From Streptomyces olivaceus (GTDB lineage: Bacteria > Actinomycetota > Actinomycetes > Streptomycetales > Streptomycetaceae), in assembly GCF_000721235.1 (NCBI RefSeq), contig NZ_JOFH01000032.1:8571-72570 (forward strand): a stretch of 64,000 nt of DNA. Direction: 5' to 3'. Position 1 is the stretch's first letter; each line of letters begins with the position of its first letter. The notes beneath the pieces were generated by a model, which was given only the letters and a program-made list of their open reading frames with translations, was not told the DNA's origin and ran no database searches. The position numbers and the translations under genes were made by a program. This document shows, piece after piece, positions 29,746 to 39,255 of the stretch.

Positions 29746-30557
29746 CCCTCGCAGCGGCCGTCGGCCACCTCGCCGCGGACTCCTCCACCGCGGCCCCCGC
29801 ACCGCACGGCTTCCTCTCCCCGACCGGTGTCGAGATCGCCTTCCTCCTCGTCGGTCTCGTGACCTTCGGCGCCGCCGTCGTCACCGTCACCACCCGGCAA
29901 CTCGTCCACGCCGCCCTGTGGCTGGTGGTGGCCCTCGGCGGCCTCGCCGTCGAGTACCTGCTGCTCACCGCCGAGTTCATCGCCTGGGTGCAGGTCCTCA
30001 TCTACGTCGGTGCCGTCGTCGTCCTCATCCTGTTCGGCCTCATGCTCACCAGGGCGCCCATCGGGCGGTCCCCGGACGCCGACTCCGGCAACCGCTGGGC
30101 CGCCCTCGCCGTGGCCGCGGCCGCCGCCGCGTCCCTGGTATGGGTCGTCGTCGACGCGTTCCGCACCACCTGGATCGACCTGGACGGCCCGGCGGCCGGC
30201 TCCACCGACGTCACCGGAGCAAGCCTGTTCCAGAACTGGGTCCTCCCCTTCGAGGCCCTATCCGTCCTCCTCCTCGCCGCCCTGGTCGGCGCGATCGTCC
30301 TGTCCCGCAAGGCCCAGCCGGCCGCCACCCCGGCCGGAAGCGCCCCAACACGCCCCGACGCCGCGAACGTCCCCGGCGGGAACGGCGAGACGGGCGAGCA
30401 CGGCAGGAACGGTAAGACCGGCGAGAGCGGCAAGCCCAGCGAGCACCGCGAGAGCGGCGGGAACGGCGGGAACGGCGAGCACCGCAAGACCGGCGAGAAC
30501 CGCGAGAGCGGCAAGGCCGATGAGGCCGGCAAGGCCGGCAAGGGGGACGACCGCTGA
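29742..30557 (+). CDS. nuoJ: NADH-quinone oxidoreductase subunit J with low-complexity tail
   Basis: The product has 271 residues: five transmembrane helices in the first 190 ([86 protein letters not shown]) with the conserved pi-bulge region in [21 protein letters not shown]. Residues 195-271 are an unusual hydrophilic tail of degenerate repeats rich in G, N, E, K and H (units like [19 protein letters not shown]). Its last base is the first base of nuoK. Confidence 0.9.
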   Translation: MTLAAAVGHLAADSSTAAPAPHGFLSPTGVEIAFLLVGLVTFGAAVVTVTTRQLVHAALWLVVALGGLAVEYLLLTAEFIAWVQVLIYVGAVVVLILFGLMLTRAPIGRSPDADSGNRWAALAVAAAAAASLVWVVVDAFRTTWIDLDGPAAGSTDVTGASLFQNWVLPFEALSVLLLAALVGAIVLSRKAQPAATPAGSAPTRPDAANVPGGNGETGEHGRNGKTGESGKPSEHRESGGNGGNGEHRKTGENRESGKADEAGKAGKGDDR

Positions 30558-31003
30558 TGCACCTCGCCTACCCCGCCGTCCTCTCCGCCCTCCTCTTCTG
30601 CACGGGCGTGTACGGCGTCCTCGCGCGCCGCAACGCGATCCTCGTCCTGATGTCGGTCGAGCTGATGCTCAACGCCGTCAACCTCAACCTGGTCGCCTTC
30701 GACGTCTGGCTCAGCAGGGCCGCCGAGGAGACCCTGCACTCCGGCCAGGCCCTGACCCTGTTCACCATCGCCATCGCCGCCGCCGAGATCGGCATCGGCC
30801 TCGCGATCGTGCTCGCCGTCCACCGCAACCGCGGCACCTCGGACATCGACAAGCTCCGCGACACCGCCGAGGGCCACGGACCCGACGGACCCGCCGACCC
30901 CGACGACCCCGACGACCCGGGCGACCCGGCTGTCCCGGGCGGCCCCGACACCGACACCCCCGCGACCGGGACGGCCGCCGAGAAGGCTGAGGCCACCGCG
31001 TGA
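30557..31003 (+). CDS. nuoK: NADH-quinone oxidoreductase subunit K with acidic Pro/Asp tail
   Basis: The 148-residue product has about 100 residues of normal NuoK with three transmembrane helices ([40 protein letters not shown] and [20 protein letters not shown]). The two membrane glutamates of the proton path are present in VELMLNAVN and [10 protein letters not shown] tail of about 48 residues has [11 protein letters not shown] repeats. The start shares a base with the nuoJ stop, and the end overlaps the nuoL GTG. Confidence 0.92.
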   Translation: MHLAYPAVLSALLFCTGVYGVLARRNAILVLMSVELMLNAVNLNLVAFDVWLSRAAEETLHSGQALTLFTIAIAAAEIGIGLAIVLAVHRNRGTSDIDKLRDTAEGHGPDGPADPDDPDDPGDPAVPGGPDTDTPATGTAAEKAEATA

Positions 31004-32994
31004 CCACGACCACCCTCGCCGTACTCGTTCCCCTCGTCCCGTTCCTCGGGGCGGTCGCCGGGCTCCTCCTGGGCCGCACTGCCCCCGGTTTCGTCCGCCC
31101 GCTCGCCGTCCTGCCGACCCTGGCCGCCCTCGTCCTGGCCGTACTGGTCGCGGCCCGCCAGGGCGGCGGCGCGGCCGTCGACGCCGCCACGGAACTGACG
31201 CCCACCGGCTCCGTCCCCGTCGAACTCGCCCTGCACGTCGACGGCTTCGCCGCCCTCGTCGCCGTCCTGGTCGGCACCGTCGCCACGTGCGTGCAGCTCT
31301 ACTCGACGGGCTACCTCCGCGACGACCCGCGCTACGCCTCCTACGCCGCGCTCGTCTCCCTGTTCACCTCCGCCATGTTCCTCGTCGTCTACTCCGGCGA
31401 CCTGATGGTGCTGCTGGTCGGCTGGGAGATCATGGGCATCTGCTCGTACTTCCTGGTCGGCCACTACTGGGAGACACCCGAGGCCCGCGCCGCCTCCCTC
31501 AAGGCCTTCCTGGTCACCAAGCTCGGCGACGTCCCCTTCCTCATCGGTCTGCTGGCGCTCGCCACCGAGGCCGGCTCCTTCCGCATCACCAGGATCCTCG
31601 GCGCGGTGGCGCACGGCTCGCTCGACCACCCGACGCTCATCGCCCTGCTGCTCCTGGCCGGTGTGGCGGGCAAGTCCGCGCAGTTCCCGCTGCACACCTG
31701 GCTTCCCGACGCGATGGCCGGCCCGACTCCCGTCTCCGCGCTGATCCACGCCGCCACGATGGTGGCCGCCGGCGTCTACTTCGTCGCCCGCCTCCTTCCT
31801 TTCTTCGAGGCATCCCGGGCCGCGATGGTCGTCCTCGCCGTCATGGCCGCCGTCACGATGGTCGGCTCGGCCCTCGCCGCGCTCGCCCAGGACGACATCA
31901 AGCGCGTCCTCGCCTACTCGACGATCGGCCAACTCGGCTACCTGACCGGTGCCCTCGCCGCCGGCGACCGCTCAGCCGCCGTCTTCCACCTCCTGTCCCA
32001 CGGCGCCTTCAAGGCGCTGCTGTTCCTCGCCGCCGGCGTGATCATCCACGCCGCCGGCACCAACTCGCTGGCCGCCATGTCCCGTATGCGGGGCCTGCGC
32101 GACCGCGTCCCTGACGCCTACTGGACGACGACCGTGGGGCTGCTCGCCCTCGCCGCCATCCCGCCCTTCAGCGGCTTCTTCTCCAAGGAGTCCGTCCTCG
32201 GCGCCGCGGAACACGTGGCCACCGGCCACACCGAGCACGCACCCGGCGCCGCGGGCTGGACCGTCCTCGTCGCAGGCCTGATCACCGCCCTCCTCACCGC
32301 CGCGTACGCGACGCGCCTGTGGCTGCTGGCCTTCCGCGGCAGCGGCGCCGAGGCCCCGGACCACGGCAGGCAGCCCGTCGTCATGAACGCCGTGCTCTGG
32401 GTGCTCGCCATCCCCTCCCTCGCCCTCGGCGGGCTCGTCTTCCGGCTGCTGCCCGACTGGTTCGACGGCCAGGACCTCACCCCGACCCTCACCACCTCCG
32501 TGCTGGGCACGGGCGTGGCCCTGGTCGGCGGCATCGTCACCTACGCGGCCTGGCGGCACACCACCGTGCTCGCCGCCCGTACCCCGCTGAGTGCGGTCGC
32601 GGCCCACCCGGAGGGCGACGCGGCGCTGGTGGAGGCCGAGGCCATCGCCAGCCACCGGCCCGCCTACGGAGACATCGCCGGGGCCCCCGACCCGGCGGAC
32701 CCCGGCCGGCTCCTGCTGGGCCCGCTGCACCGGCCCGCGGCCGCCGGCTTCCATCTGGACGCCGTGTACACGACCCTCTTCGTCCGCCCCGTCCGGGCCG
32801 GCGCGAGCCTCGTACGCTTCCTCGACCGCGAGGTCGTCGACACCTACGTACGTGCGGCGGGCACGTGGCCGCGCTGGCTCGGGGCCGCCGTGCGACGGGC
32901 CCAGACCGGCAATCTGCAGACCTATGTGAGCGCGGTGCTCGCCGGCACCGTCGTCCTCGCGGTCGCCGCCGTCCTCGTCGCCACGGGAGCGTGA
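31000..32994 (+). CDS. nuoL: NADH-quinone oxidoreductase subunit L (proton-pumping antiporter-like)
   Basis: The 664-residue polytopic subunit has the Mrp-antiporter-like core: [41 protein letters not shown] (conserved Glu and Lys), [37 protein letters not shown], and [22 protein letters not shown]. About 14-16 helices are expected, plus the long lateral helix and a C-terminal membrane helix (residues about 640-660). It forms one of the distal proton channels. GTG start overlaps the nuoK stop; the stop is 6 bases before nuoM. Confidence 0.93.
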   Translation: MTTTTLAVLVPLVPFLGAVAGLLLGRTAPGFVRPLAVLPTLAALVLAVLVAARQGGGAAVDAATELTPTGSVPVELALHVDGFAALVAVLVGTVATCVQLYSTGYLRDDPRYASYAALVSLFTSAMFLVVYSGDLMVLLVGWEIMGICSYFLVGHYWETPEARAASLKAFLVTKLGDVPFLIGLLALATEAGSFRITRILGAVAHGSLDHPTLIALLLLAGVAGKSAQFPLHTWLPDAMAGPTPVSALIHAATMVAAGVYFVARLLPFFEASRAAMVVLAVMAAVTMVGSALAALAQDDIKRVLAYSTIGQLGYLTGALAAGDRSAAVFHLLSHGAFKALLFLAAGVIIHAAGTNSLAAMSRMRGLRDRVPDAYWTTTVGLLALAAIPPFSGFFSKESVLGAAEHVATGHTEHAPGAAGWTVLVAGLITALLTAAYATRLWLLAFRGSGAEAPDHGRQPVVMNAVLWVLAIPSLALGGLVFRLLPDWFDGQDLTPTLTTSVLGTGVALVGGIVTYAAWRHTTVLAARTPLSAVAAHPEGDAALVEAEAIASHRPAYGDIAGAPDPADPGRLLLGPLHRPAAAGFHLDAVYTTLFVRPVRAGASLVRFLDREVVDTYVRAAGTWPRWLGAAVRRAQTGNLQTYVSAVLAGTVVLAVAAVLVATGA

Positions 32995-33000
32995 GCAGGC

Positions 33001-34599
33001 GTGATCGATATCAACGAGTCCGTGATGCAGTTCCTTCTCGCGTTGGTCGTCGTCGGCCCGCTCCTGGGAGCCGCCGCCGCCCTCCTGCCGGCCCCGCCCG
33101 GACTGAAGGGGAAATCTCCCGAACAGGCCGTCCTGCGGCACGGCGTCACCGTCACCGGTGCCGTCCTCGCGGCCGTGATCGTCCTCGCGCTGGGCTTCGA
33201 CCACGACCACCCGTCGAAGATGCAGGCCGGCACGGACATCAGCTGGATCCCGGCACTCGACGTGCGCATCCACCTCGGCATCGACGGCATCTCCCTCCCT
33301 CTGCTGGTCCTGACCGCGCTGCTGACGTTCCTCTGCGCGCTCTACTCGTACTTCGAACAGCGACAGGAGCGGCTGACGCCGCGGGCCCCGCGCCCCAGCC
33401 CGAAGGCCTTCGTCGCGCTGCTGCTCGTCCTGGAGTCCGGCACCCTCGCGACCTTCGCCGTCCTCGACCTGGTCCTGTTCTTCCTCGCCTTCGAGACGGT
33501 CCTCATCCCGATGTACTTCCTCATCGCCCGTTGGGGCGGCGAGTCACGGGCCGCGGCCGCCTGGAAGTTCATCCTCTTCACGCTCCTCGGCTCCGTCGTC
33601 ATGCTGCTCGGCCTGCTGCTGATCGGACTCAACGCGGGCACATTCGACATGGTGGCACTCGCCACTGACAACGGCCGGTCGCTCACCGCATCCGTGCAGG
33701 TCGTCGCGGTTCTGGCGATCGGGATCGGGCTCGCGGTGAAGACGCCGATGTGGCCGCTGCACAGCTGGCTGCCGGACGCGCACACCGCCGCTCCGACCGT
33801 CGGTTCGGTCCTGCTGGCCGGGGTCCTGCTGAAGATGGGCACGTACGGGTTCGTCCGGATCCTGCTCCCGGTCGCGCCGGACGGCTTCCACACCTTCGCG
33901 CCCTACCTCGCCGCCTTCGCCGTGGTCGGCATCGTCTACGGCTCCCTGGCCTGCCTGGCCCTCGCCAGGAGAGGCGCCAGGGGCGACCTCAAGCGCCTCA
34001 TCGCCTACTCCTCCGTCGGCCACATGGGCTTCGTCCTGCTCGGCATCGCGACCATGACCCCGACCGGCGTGAACGGCGCGCTGTTCGCCAACGTCGCCCA
34101 CGGCCTCATCACCGGCCTGCTCTTCTTCCTGGTCGGCGCCCTCAAGGACCGCACCGGAACCACCGACCTCGACACCCTGGCCGAGGAGTCCGGTCACGCC
34201 CTGTACGGCAGGGCGCCCCGCCTCGGCGGCCTGCTCGCCTTCGCCGCGGTCGCCTCGCTCGGACTGCCGGGCCTGGCCGGGTTCTGGGGCGAGATGCTCG
34301 CCCTGTTCGGCGCCTTCGACCCCCACGACGACCTCAGCCGGCCCGCCTTCCTCACCTTCATGGCCGTCGCCGCGTTCGGCACCCTGCTGACCGCCGCGTA
34401 CATGCTGATCGTGGTCCGCCGCGTCTGCATGGGCGCCGTGCCGCGCGAGGCCCCGGAACTCACCGACGTACGCGGCTACGAGTTCGCCGCCTGGACCCCG
34501 CTCGTCGCCCTGACCGTCGTCGCCGGACTGTGGCCCAGGACCCTCCTCGGACTGACCGACCCGGCCGTGCAGCAGCTCCTCTCAGGAGGCACCCGATGA
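33001..34599 (+). CDS. nuoM: NADH-quinone oxidoreductase subunit M
   Basis: The 532-residue membrane subunit has about 14 helices. Proton-channel residues are visible in LFFLAFETVLIPMYFLIARWGGE (Glu), VKTPMWPLHSWLPDAHTAAPTVGSVLLAGVLLKMGTYGFVRI (Lys and His) and GDLKRLIAYSSVGHMGFVLLG. It has a GTG start, with the AGCAGG at 32994-32999 as a weak ribosome site. The stop overlaps the nuoN ATG. Confidence 0.93.
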   Translation: MIDINESVMQFLLALVVVGPLLGAAAALLPAPPGLKGKSPEQAVLRHGVTVTGAVLAAVIVLALGFDHDHPSKMQAGTDISWIPALDVRIHLGIDGISLPLLVLTALLTFLCALYSYFEQRQERLTPRAPRPSPKAFVALLLVLESGTLATFAVLDLVLFFLAFETVLIPMYFLIARWGGESRAAAAWKFILFTLLGSVVMLLGLLLIGLNAGTFDMVALATDNGRSLTASVQVVAVLAIGIGLAVKTPMWPLHSWLPDAHTAAPTVGSVLLAGVLLKMGTYGFVRILLPVAPDGFHTFAPYLAAFAVVGIVYGSLACLALARRGARGDLKRLIAYSSVGHMGFVLLGIATMTPTGVNGALFANVAHGLITGLLFFLVGALKDRTGTTDLDTLAEESGHALYGRAPRLGGLLAFAAVASLGLPGLAGFWGEMLALFGAFDPHDDLSRPAFLTFMAVAAFGTLLTAAYMLIVVRRVCMGAVPREAPELTDVRGYEFAAWTPLVALTVVAGLWPRTLLGLTDPAVQQLLSGGTR

Positions 34600-36143
34600 G
34601 CTTCCCGGCCCAGAACCTCGCCGAGGCAGCGTCGCAGCCCCCGGCCCAGAACCTGGTCCAGTCCGTCGACTGGCTCGCCATCGCGCCGCCCACCATCACG
34701 GCCGTCGTCGGGCTCGTCGTCCTCGTCGCCGACCTGTTCGTCGCGGACCGCCGCAAGCCGCTGCTCGGCTGGGTCTCGGTCGCCGGACTCGCCGCCTCCG
34801 CGCTCATGCTGCTGCCCCTGGTGAACGGCGACCGCTCGGCGTTCTGCCTGGCCGGCGACCCCGGGCTGTGCAGCTACACCGCGGACACCTTCACCCTCGC
34901 CGTCCAGTTCCTGGTCCTCGGCGGCGCCCTCCTGACCGCCCTGCTGTCGGTCACCGCCGTCAAGGACGCCGACCGGGGACTGCCCGAGGGCGAGTTCTGG
35001 TTCCTGCTGCTCTCCTCCGCGGCCGGTGCCGCGCTCCTCCCCGCCTCCCGCGACCTCGCGACCCTGATCGTCGCCCTGGAGGTCGCCTCGCTGCCCGCCT
35101 TCGCCCTCGTGGGCCTGCGCCGGGGAGACCGCAGGTCCTCCGAGGCCGCCCTGAAGTTCTTCCTGTCCTCGGTCACCGCGACCGCGGTCTCCCTCCTGGG
35201 CGTCAGCTTCGTGTACGCCTCCACCGGCACCCTGTACCTCACCCAGGTGGCCGAGCGCATCCAGCACGTCGACGGGCAGCTCACCACGCTCGCCCAGACC
35301 GGCGTCGTCCTCACGCTCGTCGGCTTCGCCTTCAAGACGGCCGCCGTACCCTTCCACTTCTGGGTGCCCGACACCTACGTCGGCGCGCCCCTGCCCATCG
35401 CGGCCTACCTGTCCGTGGTGGGCAAGGCGGTCGGCTTCTCCGGACTCGTCCTCGTCACGGTCGTCGCCCTCCCGTCGTACGCCGACGCCTGGGGCCCCGC
35501 CCTGGCGGCGCTCGCCGCGCTCACCATGACCGTCGGCAACGTCGGCGCCCTCCGCCAGCAGGGCACGCGCGCGTACAGCGCGGTACGCCTGCTCGCCTGG
35601 TCGTCCGTCGGCCAGGCCGGCTACCTGCTGGTGCCGATCGCCGCCGCCGCGTACTCCGACGACCCCGAGGGCGCGGTCGGCTCCACCGTCGCGTACGCGC
35701 TCATGTACGCCGCCGTGAACCTCGGGGCCTTCGCGGTGGCCGCCGTGGTGGGTCGCACCAGGTCCCTGAACCGCGTCGCCGACTACCGCGGCCTGTACGC
35801 CTCGAATCCCCTGACCGCCCTCCTGCTGGCGTTCTTCCTGCTCTGCCTCGCCGGGCTGCCGCCCGGCGTCATCGGCCTCTTCGCCAAGGTCACGGTGTTC
35901 TCCGCGGCCGTCGACGCCGGACTCGGCTGGCTGGCCGTCGTCATGGCCGTCAACGTCGTGATCGCCCTCTTCTACTACCTCCAATGGACGGCCCAGCTGT
36001 TCCGGACGCCCGAGGAGGCGACCGCCGGGCACCGCCTCCCCGCTCCGCTCACGGCCGCGATCAGTCTCACCGCGGTCCTCGCCGTCGCCCTCTCCGGAGC
36101 TCCCCAGCTGATCCTCCGCTTCGCGGACACCGCACTGTTCTGA
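34596..36143 (+). CDS. nuoN: NADH-quinone oxidoreductase subunit N
   Basis: The 515-residue antiporter-like subunit starts at ATG 34596 behind AGGAGG and overlaps the nuoM stop (ATGA). It has about 14 helices; LIVALEVASLPAFALVGLRRGDRRSSEAALKFFLSSV, FKTAAVPFHFWVPDTYVGAPLPIAAYLSVVGKAVGFSGL and AYSAVRLLAWSSVGQAGYLLV carry the expected Glu, Lys and His positions. It ends the operon; a palindrome-rich intergenic sequence follows. Confidence 0.93.
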   Translation: MSFPAQNLAEAASQPPAQNLVQSVDWLAIAPPTITAVVGLVVLVADLFVADRRKPLLGWVSVAGLAASALMLLPLVNGDRSAFCLAGDPGLCSYTADTFTLAVQFLVLGGALLTALLSVTAVKDADRGLPEGEFWFLLLSSAAGAALLPASRDLATLIVALEVASLPAFALVGLRRGDRRSSEAALKFFLSSVTATAVSLLGVSFVYASTGTLYLTQVAERIQHVDGQLTTLAQTGVVLTLVGFAFKTAAVPFHFWVPDTYVGAPLPIAAYLSVVGKAVGFSGLVLVTVVALPSYADAWGPALAALAALTMTVGNVGALRQQGTRAYSAVRLLAWSSVGQAGYLLVPIAAAAYSDDPEGAVGSTVAYALMYAAVNLGAFAVAAVVGRTRSLNRVADYRGLYASNPLTALLLAFFLLCLAGLPPGVIGLFAKVTVFSAAVDAGLGWLAVVMAVNVVIALFYYLQWTAQLFRTPEEATAGHRLPAPLTAAISLTAVLAVALSGAPQLILRFADTALF

Positions 36144-36149
36144 CCCGTC

Positions 36150-36190
36150 CCCACGCGCGCGTGCGGCACCCGGCGCCCACGCGCGCGTGC
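36150..36190 (+). terminator. Probable nuo operon terminator: paired CACGCGCGCGTG palindromes
   Basis: Two copies of a 15-bp sequence (CCCACGCGCGCGTGC) lie at 36150-36164 and 36176-36190. Each core CACGCGCGCGTG is self-complementary, and the two can pair with each other around an 11-15-base loop. The position, 7 bases after the nuoN stop, suits a terminator. Alternatively each could be a protein-binding site. Confidence 0.5.
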
Positions 36191-36395
36191 CGTCCGCCGC
36201 GCCGTCACCCGTACGGACCACACGCACCGCCGGGGCGCCGGGGAACTGGCGGCCCTCGCCTCGCGTTGACCAGTACGGAAGGGTCCACTGGACGTGCTGC
36301 CACGGCACCGGTGGCATCGGAGACCAGGAAGCCACCACAGCGAGCGAGACCAGCAAGCAAAGGGTTCCCCTGCTGCACCACTTGGAGGGCGTACC

Positions 36396-37259
36396 GTGCA
36401 CCGCCGGCACAACGGGCTCAGGACCGCAGTACTCCTCGGAGGACTGTCGGCACTCATCATCGTCATCGGCAGCTTCTTCGGCCGAGCGGGGCTCGTCGTA
36501 GCCGTCCTCGTCGCCCTGGGCACCAACGCGTACGCGTACTGGAACAGCGACAAGCTCGCGCTCCGCGCGATGCGGGCCCGCCCGGTCAGCGAGTTCGAGG
36601 CCCCGGCGCTGTACCGCATGGTCCGCGACCTCTCCACCCAGGCCCGGCAGCCCATGCCCCGCCTGTACATCTCACCGACGGAGGCACCGAACGCCTTCGC
36701 GACCGGACGCAACCCGCGCAACGCGGCCGTGTGCTGCACCGAGGGCATCATGCGCCTGCTCGACGAACGTGAGCTGCGCGGCGTCATCGGGCACGAGCTG
36801 AGCCACGTCTACAACCGCGACATCCTGATCTCGTCCGTCGCCGGGGCCCTCGCCTCCGTGATCATGTTCCTGGTCAACTTCGCCTGGCTGATCCCCGTCG
36901 GCCGGTCCAACGACGACGACGGCCCCGGTCTGCTGGGCATGCTCCTCATCATGCTGCTCGGCCCGCTCGCCGCCACCGTGATCCAGCTGGCGATCAGCCG
37001 CTCCCGGGAGTACGAGGCGGACGCCTCCGGCGCGCAGCTCACCGGCGACCCCCTCGCCCTCGCCGGCGCCCTGCGCAAACTGGAATCGGGCACGAAACAG
37101 CTGCCGCTGCCCCCGGAGCCCCGAATCGAGACAGCCAGCCACATGATGATCGCCAACCCCTTCCGCCCGGGGCAGGGACTCTCCAAAATGTTCTCGACCC
37201 ATCCGCCGATGGCGGAGCGAATCGCCCGACTCGAAAAGATGGCAGGTCGCCAGCAGTGA
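36396..37259 (+). CDS. htpX: HtpX-family membrane zinc metalloprotease
   Basis: The 287-residue protease starts at GTG 36396 with GGAGGG about 8 bases upstream. Two N-terminal helices ([38 protein letters not shown]) precede the active site HELSH (residues 133-137) and the third zinc ligand Glu in [10 protein letters not shown]. Another helix pair lies between. HtpX degrades misfolded membrane proteins and is part of envelope stress responses. The stop overlaps the next gene (GTGA). Confidence 0.92.
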   Translation: MHRRHNGLRTAVLLGGLSALIIVIGSFFGRAGLVVAVLVALGTNAYAYWNSDKLALRAMRARPVSEFEAPALYRMVRDLSTQARQPMPRLYISPTEAPNAFATGRNPRNAAVCCTEGIMRLLDERELRGVIGHELSHVYNRDILISSVAGALASVIMFLVNFAWLIPVGRSNDDDGPGLLGMLLIMLLGPLAATVIQLAISRSREYEADASGAQLTGDPLALAGALRKLESGTKQLPLPPEPRIETASHMMIANPFRPGQGLSKMFSTHPPMAERIARLEKMAGRQQ

Positions 37260-37672
37260 AGACCATTCTCAACGTCATATGGCTCGTGCTCAGCGGCTTC
37301 TGGCTGTTCCTCGGCTACCTGTTCGCCGGCGCGCTGCTCTGCATCACGATCATCGGCATCCCCTTCGGGATCGCGGCCTTCCGCATCGGCATCTACGCCC
37401 TGTGGCCCTTCGGATACATGGCGGTCCAGCGCCGCGACGCCGGAGCCGCCTCCTGCATCGGCAACGCGCTGTGGCTGGTCCTCGCGGGCTGGTGGCTCGC
37501 CCTCGGCCACATCGTCACCGGCGTCCTGCTGTGCGTCACGATCATCGGCATCCCGCTCGGCGTCGCCAACTTCAAGCTGATCCCCGTCTCCCTCCTCCCG
37601 CTGGGACGCGAGATCGTGCCGACGGACCAGCCGTTCACGGTCGCCGCCGCGAACCAGCGGACCGGCTGGTAG
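37256..37672 (+). CDS. YccF-domain inner membrane protein
   Basis: The 138-residue membrane protein consists of two similar halves: [41 protein letters not shown] and [41 protein letters not shown]. The duplicated [16 protein letters not shown] pattern is diagnostic of the YccF (DUF307) domain. Function is unknown. Its GTG overlaps the htpX stop, so the two are translationally coupled, suggesting a membrane-quality role. Confidence 0.88.
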   Translation: MKTILNVIWLVLSGFWLFLGYLFAGALLCITIIGIPFGIAAFRIGIYALWPFGYMAVQRRDAGAASCIGNALWLVLAGWWLALGHIVTGVLLCVTIIGIPLGVANFKLIPVSLLPLGREIVPTDQPFTVAAANQRTGW

Positions 37673-37877
37673 CGGCACCGGCGCGCACCCCGGCAGGCCG
37701 GCCGCCCCGCCACGGAGAGGACAGCCACCGCGGCGCACCCGCACAGGCTCCTACTGAGCGGCGCAACCATCGTCCGGGCGCCCAACGTCCTCCCCGCTAA
37801 GAGGACGTGAACACCACGGAGGAAACGCCGCGGCACCTGGAAGGTGCGGGCACCGCGAGAAAGGGCAGGGTCACGGC

Positions 37878-38144
37878 ATGACCGTCATCAGCTGGATCAT
37901 CCTCGGACTGCTGGCCGGAGCCATAGCCAAGTTCCTGCTGCCGGGCCGCGACCCGGGAGGCTTCGTCGGCACCACGCTCATCGGCATCGCGGGCGCGTTC
38001 ATCGGGGGCTGGATATCGGCCCGCTGGCTGGACCACCCGATCAGCAAGGGCTTCTACGACGGCGCCACCTGGGCGGCGGCCATCGGCGGATCGCTCGTGC
38101 TCCTGGTCGCCTACCGGCTCCTCTTCGGCAACTCGCGCAACTGA
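37878..38144 (+). CDS. GlsB/YeaQ/YmgE-family small membrane protein (transglycosylase-associated)
   Basis: The 88-residue protein has three hydrophobic helices (VISWIILGLLAGAIAKFLLPG, FVGTTLIGIAGAFIGGWI, WAAAIGGSLVLLVAYRLLFG), with the family pattern ILGLLAGAIAK and PGRDPGGFVGTTLIGIAGAF. Members are linked to general stress in several bacteria, but the mechanism is unknown. It is separated from yccF by about 205 bases with no clear terminator. Confidence 0.88.
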   Translation: MTVISWIILGLLAGAIAKFLLPGRDPGGFVGTTLIGIAGAFIGGWISARWLDHPISKGFYDGATWAAAIGGSLVLLVAYRLLFGNSRN

Positions 38145-38274
38145 ACGCGCCCGTACCGCGGACGGGAAGGACGGGAAGGACGGGAACCACCGGTGCCCAC
38201 CCTCCCCACTTGTCCGATTCCCTCGTACTCCTCGTACTCCTCGTGCCGGGCCAGCGAGCCGTCGGCTCAACGAG

Positions 38275-38763
38275 TCACCGGTAGTTGACGAACTGCAGGG
38301 CGAAGTCGAAGTCCTGGCCCTTGAGCAGGGAGATCACGGTCTGCAGGTCGTCCCGGCTCTTCGAGGACACCCGCAGCTCCTCGCCCTGCACCTGGGCCTT
38401 CACACCCTTGGGGCCCTCGTCGCGGATGAGCTTGGCCACCTTCTTCGCGTTGTCCTGGGAGATGCCCTCCTGGATCGACGCGAAGATCTTGTACTCCTTG
38501 CCGGAGAGCTGGGGCTCGCCCGCGTCCAGAGCCTTCAGCGAGATGCCGCGCTTGATCAGCTTGGACTGGAAGACGTCGAGGATGGCGTTCACCCGGTCCT
38601 CGGAGTTGGCCTCCATGAGGACCTGCTCCCCGGACCACTTGATCGAGGCGCCCACGCCCTTGAAGTCGTAGCGCTGCGAGATCTCCTTGGCGGCCTGGTT
38701 GAGGGCGTTGTCGACCTCCTGCCGCTCGACCTTCGAGACGATGTCGAAACTGGAGTCGGCCAT
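38275..38763 (-). CDS. yajQ: YajQ-family nucleotide-binding protein
   Basis: The 162-residue cytoplasmic protein begins [24 protein letters not shown] and contains the family blocks [24 protein letters not shown] and [30 protein letters not shown]. YajQ proteins bind nucleotides, and one homologue is a c-di-GMP receptor that co-regulates transcription; the role in Streptomyces is unknown. It is directly upstream (head-on) of the tRNA-Tyr gene that serves as the integration site. Confidence 0.92.
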   Translation of the reverse strand: MADSSFDIVSKVERQEVDNALNQAAKEISQRYDFKGVGASIKWSGEQVLMEANSEDRVNAILDVFQSKLIKRGISLKALDAGEPQLSGKEYKIFASIQEGISQDNAKKVAKLIRDEGPKGVKAQVQGEELRVSSKSRDDLQTVISLLKGQDFDFALQFVNYR

Positions 38764-38999
38764 GTCCTGTGGCTCCTTGTATCTGGGGCGTGTCGGGCCG
38801 CGTATCGGGTCCGTACCGGCATACGTCGGCGGCCGCCGGCACCCGGCAGGGGTCCTCGGCCGCATTCGCACAAGCCTAGCCACCCGCCACACCGCGGGCG
38901 GCGATCAATCGGGTGGCGGAGCACCCCCGCGTATCAGGTATTGTTTACGTCGTTGCCACGGAGCACCGCCGCAAGACGGCGCGAAGGGCAGCGAACCCC

Positions 39000-39081
39000 G
39001 GCGGTGTGCCCGAGCGGCCAAAGGGAGCAGACTGTAAATCTGCCGGCTCAGCCTTCCCAGGTTCGAATCCTGGCGCCGCCA
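39000..39081 (+). tRNA. tRNA-Tyr (anticodon GTA), reconstituted by the integrated element
   Basis: The 82-base class II tRNA folds fully: acceptor GGCGGTG pairs with CGCCGCC (one G-U), the anticodon loop has GTA at 39034-39036, there is a long variable arm, and the T loop is GTTCGAATC. CCA is not encoded (ACG follows). The part from 39032 onward is identical to the copy at 55798-55848, so the 3' half was supplied by the element and the gene stays functional after integration. Confidence 0.95.
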
Positions 39082-39082
39082 C
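39032..39082 (+). repeat. attL, 51-bp core repeat
   Basis: The 51-bp sequence from the tRNA anticodon loop through the 3' end plus one base is identical to attR at 55798-55848. The bases immediately outside (GCAGA and GCTGAGG here; GCCCG and ACGGG at the right end) differ, which fixes the repeat length. Confidence 0.95.
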
Positions 39083-39089
39083 GCTGAGG

Positions 39090-39134
39090 GAAACCCCCTC
39101 TGACCAGTGAACAGTACTGGTCAGAGGGGGTTTC
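39090..39134. terminator. Long hairpin just inside attL
   Basis: A 19-bp perfect stem beginning GAAACCCCCTCTGACCAGT (39090-39108) pairs with 39116-39134 around a 7-base loop and is followed by TTCTT. It can terminate tRNA-Tyr transcription after integration and, on the other strand, block transcripts leaving the integrase gene. Confidence 0.8.
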
Positions 39135-39224
39135 TTCGTGCCGTATCCCGTTCGATTCCCGGCGGGTACGGCTCGGGCGTGTCTCACCTCGTACCGCCCG
39201 TATCCCACCTTCGATCAGTGCGTG

Positions 39225-39243
39225 TCCCCCAGGTGTCCCCCGG
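39225..39243 (+). promoter_or_regulatory. Candidate integrase arm-binding site (left)
   Basis: The 19-base sequence TCCCCCAGGTGTCCCCCGG is found again, in the same orientation, at 55728-55746 near attR. In the excised circle both copies flank the attP core. This is the arrangement of tyrosine-recombinase arm sites; the binding itself is inferred. Confidence 0.55.
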
Positions 39244-39255
39244 GGGTGAGTGTGA

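Noticed and set aside
38161..38260. Short repeats (ACGGGAAGG, CTCGTACTC) after the GlsB-like gene
   Set aside because: They are simple slippage-type microrepeats of two to three units without structure or gene linkage.
38913..39110. 65-codon ORF across the tRNA-Tyr gene
   Set aside because: It is translated straight through the tRNA and att core; the tRNA fold fully explains the sequence.
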